Assembly: GCA_028386065.3 (NCBI GenBank)
Contig: JAKUCV010001515.1
Coordinates: forward strand, 54,740 to 118,739
DNA: 64,000 nucleotides
Origin: Turnera subulata
Lineage: Eukaryota > Streptophyta > Magnoliopsida > Malpighiales > Passifloraceae
Direction of reading: 5' to 3'
Below, piece after piece: positions 55,871 through 64,000 of the stretch. The translations under genes were made by a program, and so were the position numbers. The notes below the pieces were generated by a model. That model was given only the letters and a program-made list of their open reading frames with translations. It made no database searches and was not told the origin of the DNA. Numbering within the stretch: position 1 is the first letter of the stretch; each line of letters opens with the position of its first letter.

Positions 55871-58654
55871 TGAAACACCCGTGTCCCAGTTTTGCAATAA
55901 AATACTTGACACAAGGAAATTACCAAAATACCCCTAAATCTCAGGACACGAAATCCAATATCAAAACATTATCTGAAAAAAATTCTTAAAATCCCGAGAT
56001 GTCATAAAGAACAAAATCAAACCGGCTTAGCAAGCCTCAAATCAACCCGGCATCCTGCCGATACATCATCAATACAAAATCCCGGCAACCCGCCGATAAA
56101 ATAATCTAAATCAAAATGACATCTCTTCAAAATACAGTGCAGCGGAAGATAAGGATAAAAACAAAGCAAAAGTAAAAGTGGAATGCAAGTCGGCCCTATG
56201 GATCCAACCCGGAGAAGAAGCACAACTACCTGCTGAGATAACCACGTCCGTACTCTGGAAGGGTAGATAGTGACTGCACGCTAACTAAGAGTCTGAAAAA
56301 CAACGTTGGCGATTATGTGAATCGCCTACTCAGTGAGCAGTATAAATCTAATTATGTAGGTGTGCAGAACAAGTCCGAAAGGAAAGAAGAGATACAAGAC
56401 AAGTAAGCAAACATACAACAACCAGTACTAACATGCCAAGACATTCAAGCAAACAGTTCATTATTCTCCATCTGTTGTGTGTTAAGTTTTTCTTATTATA
56501 GTTTATTATTCAGGGCCCCCTACTGTGTGCGTCGAGCTCGGTCCCGTCTCATGAGACAACTAGGCATAAGCCCAAATAAAACCAGGCACGAAGCCCAAAC
56601 ATATCCATAGAGAGAGAGAGAGACAGAGAGAAAGAGGGAGATAGAAAGGGGGAGGTAGAAGGAGGGAGGTAGAATCGGTCATTACAGACCCATATGCAAA
56701 TCCGCATATCACATGCTATCCCGCATGCAAACCCGAGGGGTATCACTTCCCGCTCGAAACAACCGGTCATCAGCACACAGTAGCCTATCTTCTACTGTAC
56801 ATTATTCTTATTCACTAATTATGAGTTAATATGTGCCAAGCATCGTGATTTAACAGGGTTGTGTGTATTCTCATCTCAAACAAACATCCGGGTCTCCGAC
56901 CCACAGCATATCACACAAGTTACCCAAAATCACACCATATGTTATCTCCATAACAATTCAAATATCCATGCTCAAAGCAAACAGTAAGACATAGGCACAC
57001 AATACAGATCACAGCATGTTAGAAAACAGGCAAGCAACTCAAACAGACCAATCCAACAAGCTCATGCATACAAACATAAAAAGACGTATAAAGTCACCTC
57101 AACGACGATTGTCCTGTGGAGCCTTTCCCAAAACAGATCCTCCAGCTCCCGAGGTGTTACCCGTGCCTGAATACCGGCACACACAACAAATTACAAACAA
57201 TTACAATAAAAACATGCATGCATGTTCCCTAAATGCTCAACCGAGTTAAACCCGTCCCTAGTTAGCCAATTATGAAATTCCCGGGTCTAAACCCGACATG
57301 ATGTTCTCTCACCTAAACTCCAAGTATCGGGACCTAAGGTTTACCGGGCTTAAGCCCAACTAAGTCCAAGAGTAGTTCCCGGGCCTATGGCCCACTCATT
57401 ATGTTCTTAACGGTTTCCGGCCTAAAGTCCAATCTAAGTCCAACTCCAATTTTCCGGGCCTAAGGCCCACTTCCTTAAGTCCTTAATTAACCAAGTATGG
57501 GATTGGGCTCAAAGCCCGTTACTTAAGTCCAAGGTCAATCCGAGCCCGAAGATTCCCGGCCTATGGTTCTACCCGTGTCGGTAAATTCCCGGTTATGTTC
57601 CACATAATTCCCGTCCTCGACTTCTATTATGTACATTAACAATAATACATAACCCAATCTGAAATTAAAGGTACAAGCCATGAATGAATACAAATTACAC
57701 AACCAAGTAATACCGTTAAGTGCCGGAACAAAAAACCGAGCCTTCGCCGGAAAATTCCCGAGCCTCGCCGGATTCCGGTGAACCTCACCGGAAATCACCA
57801 AGCTGCCCAACTCAATTCCAACAACACTGCCACATCCAGAACAACAAACAAATACCCGAACCAATCATCTCAACGAATCCACAGACCAAAGAAAAATCCG
57901 AAACAAAAAAGAGGACCAGAAACTTACCGGAAATTGAACCTGCTGCCCACAACCGGATATGTCTGGATCCGTTGAATAACAGCGAACCCAAGAACTCACA
58001 CTCACTGCCGGAACAGACCACCAACACCGGCGAGCAGAACCCCGACACGCACCCAAGCAAACCCGCCACCATCCACGGCGCGACAACCACCCAACAACCC
58101 GCCACCAATCCGACCTGAAACAACACAACAACCCAAACACCACCACACCGCCGGCAAATCCCAACCGGAGCAACAGCCCCAGACACCATCAACACCAACA
58201 AAGCCAACCCGATTAGACAACCGGCCAAAGAGAAATAAAGACAAAGGAAGAAGGAAGAGGAGGACGGCGAGGCTTACCAGCAACGACCGTGGAACCCCGA
58301 GCCCGACCTCGGCTTCCTGCCGTTCGTCCTCGTCAGATGCGACCCGGTCCCGGTGTAGATGGCTGCGAAACGAAGAGGAGGCAAGGGTGGGGTAACAGCG
58401 GAAGAGAAGAAAGGTGGTGGCGGTGGTTTCGAGGGAGGGGAAAGAGATTTTGGTGACGGCGAGAGGGCGAGAGAGACAGAGAGGGAGAGAGAGTGGGAGA
58501 AGGGGTCGGCGGCGTAAGAAGAAAAGAGAGAAAGAAGAAAAGGAAAAGAAGGAAGGAAAAAGAAGAGGAGGCATTAGGGTTTGACCCGCCAGCCCGAACG
58601 ATGCATCGTTCGGCTGGGCGCGGTCAACCCGCCTTGTTGACCAGTTAGTTTTTT
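55871..58654 (-). repeat. Inner copy, truncated 5' LTR
   Basis: Covers LTR positions from about 245 to the end (TTTCA at 55871, minus strand). Lacks the first about 244 bases and joins the outer LTR at TTTTTTGTGAATAAG (58650-58662). Confidence 0.85.
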
Positions 58655-59601
58655 GTGAATAAGAATAATGTACATTAGAAAATAGGCTACTGTGTGCTGA
58701 TGACCGGTTGTTTCGAGCGGGAAGTGATACCCCTGGGTTTGAATGCGAGATAGCATGTGATATGCGGATTTACATATGGGTCTGTAATGACCGGTTCTAC
58801 CTCCCTCCTTCTGCCTCCCCCTTTCTATCTCCCTCTTTCTCTCTGTCTCTCTCTCTCTCCATGGATATGTTTGGGCTTCGTGCCTGGTTTTATTTGGGCT
58901 TATGCCTGGTTGTCTCATGAGACGGGACCGAGCTCGACGCACACAGTAGGGGGGCCCTGAATAATAAACTATAATAAGAAAAACTTAACACACAACAGAT
59001 GGAGAATAATGAACTGTTTGCTTGAATGTCATGGCATGTTAGTACTGGTTGTTGTATGTTTGCTTACTTGTCTTGTATCTCTTCTTTCCTTTCGGACTTG
59101 TTCTGCACACCTACATAATTAGATTTATACTGCTCACTGAGTAGGCGACTCACATAATCGCCAACGTTGTTTTTCAGACTCTTAGTTAGCGTGCAGTCAC
59201 TATCTACCCTTCCAGAGTACGGACGTGGTTATCTCAGCAGGTAGTTGTGCTTCTTCTCCCGGTTGGATCCATAGGGCCGACTTGCATTCCACTTTTACTT
59301 TTGCTTTGTTTTTATCCTTATCTTCCGCTGCACTGTATTTTGATGAGATGTCATTTTTGATTTAGATTATTTTATCGGCAGGTTGCCGGGATTTTGTATT
59401 GATGATGTATCGGCAGGATGCCGGGTTGATTTGAGGCTTGTTAAGCCGGTTTGATTTTGTTCTTTATGACATCTCGGGATTTTAAGAATTTCTTTTCAGA
59501 TAATGTTTTGATATTGGATTTCGTGTCCTGGGATTCAGGGGTATTTTGGTAATTTCCTTATGTTAAGTATTTTATTACAAAATTGGGACACGGGTGTTTC
59601 A
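58655..59601 (+). repeat. Outer plus-strand LTR, 3' third
   Basis: Starts at GTGAATAAGAATAATG, matches the reverse complement of 55871-56815 and ends GGTGTTTCA at the TSD CAAGA. Confidence 0.85.
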
Positions 59602-60228
59602 CAAGAATCAACTCAATAGCACGTTTTCAAATGGTTGGGTTAAGGAAGAAAGATATGAAATGGCCTTCGTTATATAGTGCTTGAGTTGGTGGGTGTGGGT
59701 GAGATATTTTTCTCTTCCTTCAACGGCTACAATCTCCCATGAAGCTCCAGATCAGACCTTGATGCTCTGCAGGATGCTGCTGTTTCATTTTGAGGAAGTC
59801 CGCTCTCCATTTGCCTCCATTATACAAAGACTTTCCATTTTTGGCTATTCGGACCACAAAGTTGGACCACATGGTCCCCTTCACATAATTGATCAAAGAG
59901 AGGTGAGAGACAAGGGTTGAAGACTTCTGCATAGTGTTGGACCATTTTCTCTGCCCGTTGAAGTAGATGGGAGTTGGCCTTAATTACTGTATGGACCATT
60001 GGGACCACATGCCCACTTGCAGTTGGGACCATGACGTTGACAGTCAGGTGTAGAACCAAGTTGAAAACCAAACTGAAAACCAAGCTGCAATAAGACTCAA
60101 CACAAGTATATATGGCAAACTTCTAATCCAGTTTGTTAGTCATCAAAATCATAATATATCAACACACTAAACATGGTTAGTTATAAATTATCATTAATTA
60201 GAGCATTAGACCCATGTTTAGGCTAACA
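59602..60228 (-). repeat. 5' LTR of element B, distal part
   Basis: Continuation of 47501-48066 after the nested structure, matching 39787-40437 apart from a small deletion near 60050. Ends GGCTAACA before TSD AATGT. Confidence 0.9.
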
Positions 60229-61137
60229 AATGTAACTCCTTATTTACAAGTGAGATTAATTAATTATTTTTAATTAATTTATAATTTGTTTTTAAATTTA
60301 ATCTTACTTTTTAAAAATAAAATTGGAGTATTTGGTATGGTTAGACCCGAAACAGGTCGGTTTTTTAGTGGTTTCGGGTCGAAATTAGGGAAACCCGGAT
60401 GGGGTTGACCACCAGATAATGTGGCCTCATAAAAATTGGACACGTGTCTCCGGCGACTGTCCGACCACCGAAAGTACCAAAATTAATGAAAACTACCAAG
60501 TACAGGTATCAAAAATCATGAAATTTCAGTACGAATGCAAACAATCAAATCGAGGCCCAAGTACAGGTACCAAAAATTCCTTTATCCTAAATAACAACCC
60601 AATCATCCAGATTATCAATTTTCGTCAAGAACCCTAAACCCCCAATTGGGCATTTCCTCAATTTAACAATTCTTGCTTTAATCTAGCAAATAAACATGTG
60701 GGGAAGCATTGTAAACATACTAGGATCATTTCCAAGCAATCAAACACAACAAACATGGCACAAAATCGAATTTATGGAGAAAATGGGCTTAAACCCCAAA
60801 ACAAATTGAAGCCATGATTTGAGAAGTTTTAGTTGATGGAAATTACTTACTTGCATTGTGGGAAGGTTAGAGGAGATGTGTCTATTAGGAGATTTAAGCT
60901 ACAATGCCGGATTCTCCTCCGGATTTGATTTTGGCCGATACCTCCTCCTGGTGTTCTCCTGCGATTTTAGAGAGTATGACGAAGATGAGGCCATGGAGAT
61001 GATTCAGAATAGTTCATGGGAGAATTGCGACTCAAATGGGTGAATTTGAGAAAAAATTGAGTCTTTTGGGACAAAATGAGAGAGAAAGAGGGTGTTTTGG
61101 GGTTAAAAAATCGGGCTGGGATTCAGCGGACAAAACG

Positions 61138-61200
61138 AGAAGTCCGCCAGGCCTTGGCGGACATCCAGGTATGACCGCCAGACTCGGCGGATTTCCACTC
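61138..61200. repeat. Short GGCGG inverted repeats
   Basis: Words such as TCCGCCAGGCCTTGGCGGA and ACCGCCAGACTCGGCGG form hairpin-capable inverted repeats. Similar ones recur at about 63150-63260 (GCCAGGCTCTGGCGGCC). Confidence 0.65.
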
Positions 61201-61395
61201 ATGACCGTCGGTTCCCCTGTGTTGATTTTGCTCGCCATTTTGCGGGTCTCATGTCCAGGAGTGACTTTTTTAGAGGGAAAATTAGTGCATGCATATTTTG
61301 GGATCCAGGATGGTAAAACACTGTGATTAATTGACTCAATTTTGAAAATAAATATGTGGGCCCGCTGGGCCTAAAAATTTTAACAAATTTGAAAA

Positions 61396-61694
61396 GGGGG
61401 CATGTTACCCCATGTTGTGAATTAGATTTTTCCGGGGCATGCTACCCTATAATTTGAGTTTTCGAGGCATCCTACCCGTTCATCAGTTTTTGTTTTCTAA
61501 AAGAGCATAGAGGGCCCTTACCAGATGTGATTGCTAGGGGCATGCTACCCGTTTTGCATGATTTGATGTCTCGGGGCATGCTACCCTACTTATGTGATCT
61601 TTCCGGGGCATGCTAACCCATGACTTGTGATGATCCATTCTAAGGGCATGCTACCCCGTGTTTCGAGTATATACATCATGGGGCATGCTACCCC
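61396..61694. repeat. Minisatellite with GGGGCATGCTACCCC core
   Basis: Eight cores at about 61396, 61434, 61464, 61536, 61573, 61605, 61643 and 61680, spaced 30-72 bp, with diverged sequence between. Each core is an imperfect palindrome around GCATGC. Confidence 0.85.
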
Positions 61695-61872
61695 GACAAA
61701 CCGATATTTTCAATACCCAGCTGCTAATTTGATGACTGATGCGAAGATGTGACATCCCTTGGGTTGGAACACCCCGTGAATCGTAGAATCCTTTTTCCCT
61801 AGTAGCTCAAAGATCGACTTCCAGGATGAGATCCCCTCATAGTACCCAGTTGTGTCGATAAACCAGTTGATG

Positions 61873-62400
61873 AATAGGTTAATGATTAGGGTCGGTACAT
61901 CCTTTTCTTACATCATGATGACCAGATAACAAGTTGAGAAAGGTTACGGGTTAGGATTTGAACATTTTTTTCTACATCAGGCTTCTCAGAATAGTTTACG
62001 GGTTAGAATCAAACATTCTTTTTCTATACCGGGCCCCAGAATAGTTTACGACATAAAATTCAAACATTCCTTTTCTACATCAAGTTATCCAGAATAGGTT
62101 ACAAGATAGGTGTATCCTTTCCTACACTGAGTCGTGTTATCCGGAATAGATTACGAGTGAGGCGTGTCCTATCCTACACCAAGTCGAGCTATCTAGAATA
62201 GGTTACGAGTTAGGCGTGTCCTTTCCTACACCGAGTCAAGTTATCTAGAATAAGTTACGAGTCAGGCGTGTCCTCTCCTACACCGGGTCGAGTTATCTAA
62301 GATAGGTTACGAGTTAGGTTTATCCTCTCCTACACCAAGCTAAGATAAGCATAGGTTACGGGTTAGAATTCTGAACATTCTCTCCTACACCGAGACTAGT
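61873..62400. repeat. About 52-58 bp minisatellite, 9-10 units
   Basis: Unit type AATAGGTTACGAGTTAGGCG followed by TGTCCTTTCCTACACCGAGTC and GAGTTATCTAG. The central units (62100-62340) are most alike; the outer units are diverged. Confidence 0.85.
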
Positions 62401-62760
62401 CACAAGGCAACTATTCCTCCCCAGCGGAGCGTTATCCCCAACAAATACCTAGGGATGAGATGATTCCCCATTCCCCAGTGGAATAATCCTGGAACATGGA
62501 ATGTTCCATCCCCATGGCATACATGTCGTGCATCAGCATCAGTAGCAACAAACTCCTTCAAATTTGGTTGTTCTTCTTTTCGTTGGCTCGTCTTAAGTTT
62601 TCTAAAGTCTCACCAACGAGGGGCGCATATGAACACCCAAATTTGATCCATGATTTATTCTATTATTTTAAATTATGAATTTGTTTATATCTTTAATTGA
62701 TGAGATGATTTGATTGATGACATGAATATGTTCGTGATTTAATATAGTAGAATAAGGGTA

Positions 62761-62793
62761 TTTTATTTGTTTATTTATTTATTTATTTATTTT
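62761..62793. repeat. ATTT microsatellite
   Basis: About seven TTTA/ATTT units in a row. Confidence 0.8.
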
Positions 62794-63368
62794 TGGCCTT
62801 TTGTTATTTAATTAATTTTGGGTTAGAGATAGATATTAGGTTTAGGTTAATAAAATATGGATCCTCCAGAGATAATGACCTATTTAAACACAGTGCATGC
62901 AGCCCAATTTAATCCTAATATTTGTGCAAATTTAAGATTAAATGTACATTTTGCCTATTTTGTGTTTTTATGGCTATTTTGATAGAAAAGAGGAATAATT
63001 TAATGTGTAATTGATAAAAATAAAAAGTAATGGAGTAGGAGACAAGTTTAGGGTGTTTTCTGGGTCAGGGAATACTCTAGAAGGCGTGGAAAACAATTAG
63101 GAATCGGAATGGAGGAGAAAAGGTAAGAAAAGAGGGAAAACTATGCAGTCGGTGGCGGAAATGAAAACATGTCCGCCACCACTAGTGGACTTTGAGGAAT
63201 GACTGCCAGGCTCTGGCGGCCATCACGACAAGACCGTCAGGGCTATGGCGGTCAATGGTTCCAAAATCTTCTTTTTGCCACCTTTTCTAATTCCTTGCCC
63301 ACAACCGTCAGATTTAGGGGTTTAATCTCAACCCTTAGATTAATAGGACGACCCTTACCCCCTGAACA

Positions 63369-63378
63369 CTATAAATAG
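63369..63378 (+). promoter_or_regulatory. TATA box, candidate LTR or gene promoter
   Basis: CTATAAATAG, followed about 30 bases later by a leader-like ACACAAGGGAGATACAC. The downstream sequence to 64000 has no clear ORF on the plus strand. Confidence 0.4.
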
Positions 63379-64000
63379 ACCCCCTATTATACACAAGGGA
63401 GATACACATTAGAATTATTGTCTACACACCTAAAGCTTTGAGTGCTTGGAAAAATCCTTGATATTTGAGCATAGGAGGCATTAGAGGAGCTGATTTTCTG
63501 GAGTAATCTCGTGGAGAGGAGTAGCAACAACCCAGTAGCAAGAGGAGAGAAAGAGGGTTACAAGAAGGAGGCCAATCGGAGCAAATCGTATGAGAAAAGA
63601 GTGCAAACCCTCGAGGAGCTTTCTTCCCTACGCAGGCGCGGGTAAATTGCAATATCTCAACCTAAAGATGACAGATTGGTGAGTTATTGGAGTCTTTGGA
63701 AAGCTAAGAGAGAGATCTACAACTTTGTTGTTGACGCCAGACGTCGATTCGCTCTCCTTTAGTGCCAGTTTTCAATTGAAGACAAGTCAAGATTCTGTTG
63801 AGAAGCGGAAAGCTAATGGGAGCGAGAGGAGGGCTTCAAGAGGTTATCCTAACCCTTTTAAATCAATTTTTGCTGTTGTGTTATGATGCTATTGATGGCG
63901 ATGCTTTGATTGCTGTATGAATCCATGTTAGAACTACGTGGCTTTGACCCAGTTACTCGGGTACATAGGTAGTCTCGGTCTAAAAACGGGATGCAAGCTA

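Larger units (their letters stand above)
48067..59601. mobile_element. Tekay/Del-like Ty3/gypsy structure: LTR with inverted copy inside
   Basis: Outer ends TGTAACGCCCCGG (48067) and GGTGTTTCA (59601), TSD CAAGA (48062-48066 and 59602-59606). The outer pieces 48067-50099 and about 58655-59601 together make one plus-strand LTR of about 3.0 kb missing only about 45 bp in the middle. Between them lies a minus-strand copy of the same family: partial 3' LTR 50153-50988, internal region 50989-55870, partial 5' LTR 55871-58654. The inner copy is truncated in both LTRs (at about LTR position 831 and position 245) and has no TSD. A 53-bp filler (50100-50152) joins the left side. So a plus-strand solo LTR (or half element) took up an incomplete cDNA or genomic segment, rather than a normal nested insertion. 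Confidence 0.85.
39271..60228 (-). mobile_element. Sirevirus-like Ty1/copia element B with nested gypsy insertion
   Basis: Flanked by TSD AATGT (39266-39270 and 60229-60233). LTR ends are TGTTAG/CTAACA, mutated to TTTTAG at the left edge. Minus-strand order: 5' LTR (60228-59602 plus 48066-47501, split by the Tekay-like structure 48067-59601), PBS, gag, protease, integrase, RT/RNase H, third ORF, polypurine cluster, 3' LTR. Without the nested DNA it is about 9.4 kb. Better preserved than A: RT/RNase H is one 649-codon ORF and the third ORF reads through 444 codons. A deletion of roughly 1.7 kb relative to A has removed the spacer and the N-terminal part of the third ORF. Confidence 0.9.
60231..64000. 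other. Noncoding region, possibly a long LTR cut by the window edge
   Basis: Begins TGTAACTCC, similar to the TGTAACGCC start of the Tekay LTR, three bases into which element B inserted. It has no recognisable ORF, two minisatellites, GGCGG-type hairpins and a TATA-type promoter with a leader-like stretch after it (63380 onward). These fit a long gypsy LTR, but the other end is outside the window and no TSD can be tested. Confidence 0.35.

Noticed and set aside
48067..59601. Simple inversion of a normal Tekay element by recombination between its LTRs
   Set aside because: A plain inversion would leave LTR pieces that sum to two LTRs without overlap at the breakpoints; instead the outer pieces alone make one nearly full LTR, and the inner pieces overlap it.
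61396..62400. Regularly spaced repeats that might suggest a CRISPR array
   Set aside because: Units are contiguous or diverged minisatellites with no unique spacers, no cas genes, and a plant context.
1..64000. tRNA, rRNA or snoRNA genes
   Set aside because: No cloverleaf with A/B box spacing or conserved rRNA words was noticed on either strand by eye; a covariance-model scan would be the decisive test.

Overview
The window looks like nuclear DNA from a flowering plant, probably a eudicot. It holds plant-type F-box genes with F-box-associated (FBA) domains, Sirevirus-like Ty1/copia elements, a chromodomain-bearing Ty3/gypsy element, long-TIR Mutator-like elements and a Stowaway-like MITE. 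I saw no bacterial, organellar, rRNA, tRNA or CRISPR features. The species cannot be named from the sequence.

Layout. (i) 1-24.5 kb is a decaying minus-strand F-box neighbourhood: one intact gene (4294-5544), one ORF that has lost half its F-box (19155-20411), one gene of another F-box subfamily with a single nonsense codon (23145-24434), and at least four remnants between 13.7 and 18.1 kb. Transposons have landed between and inside them: a 3.04-kb Mutator-like element carrying pieces of a gene resembling the mitochondrial microprotein STMP1 (1088-4131), a 7.4-kb LTR element with no recognisable genes (6148-13568), a tandem MITE inside an F-box pseudogene (15994-16589) and a 1.18-kb Mutator-like element (21828-23008). 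(ii) 25.5-60.2 kb is two Sirevirus-like copia elements in the same (minus) orientation. Element A (25526-38930) is heavily mutated, carries a 1.49-kb solo-LTR-like insertion, and has a fragment of another copy beyond its 5' LTR. Element B (39271-60228) is younger, with a 649-residue reverse transcriptase/RNase H ORF and an intact 444-residue env-position ORF. One LTR of B is split by an 11.5-kb Tekay/Del-like gypsy structure (48067-59601), which is itself a plus-strand LTR broken by a minus-strand, end-truncated copy of the same family. (iii) 60.2-64 kb is noncoding, contains two minisatellites and a TATA-type promoter, and may be one long LTR cut by the window edge.

Element borders are mostly anchored by target-site duplications (TSDs) visible in the sequence: CACAAACTAG, AGAGT, TA, ATTTCCAACT, TATAT, AATGT and CAAGA. 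Relative order of insertion is therefore readable: B, then the plus-strand Tekay LTR inside B, then the inverted Tekay copy inside that LTR.

The only plausible host protein-coding genes are the F-box loci, which would act as substrate receptors of SCF ubiquitin ligases. The most unusual items are the STMP1-like capture by the Mutator-like element, the filler-joined inverted Tekay copy, the F-box-less FBA ORF, and a dense AACC/GGTT word pattern that runs through coding and noncoding parts of both Sireviruses.
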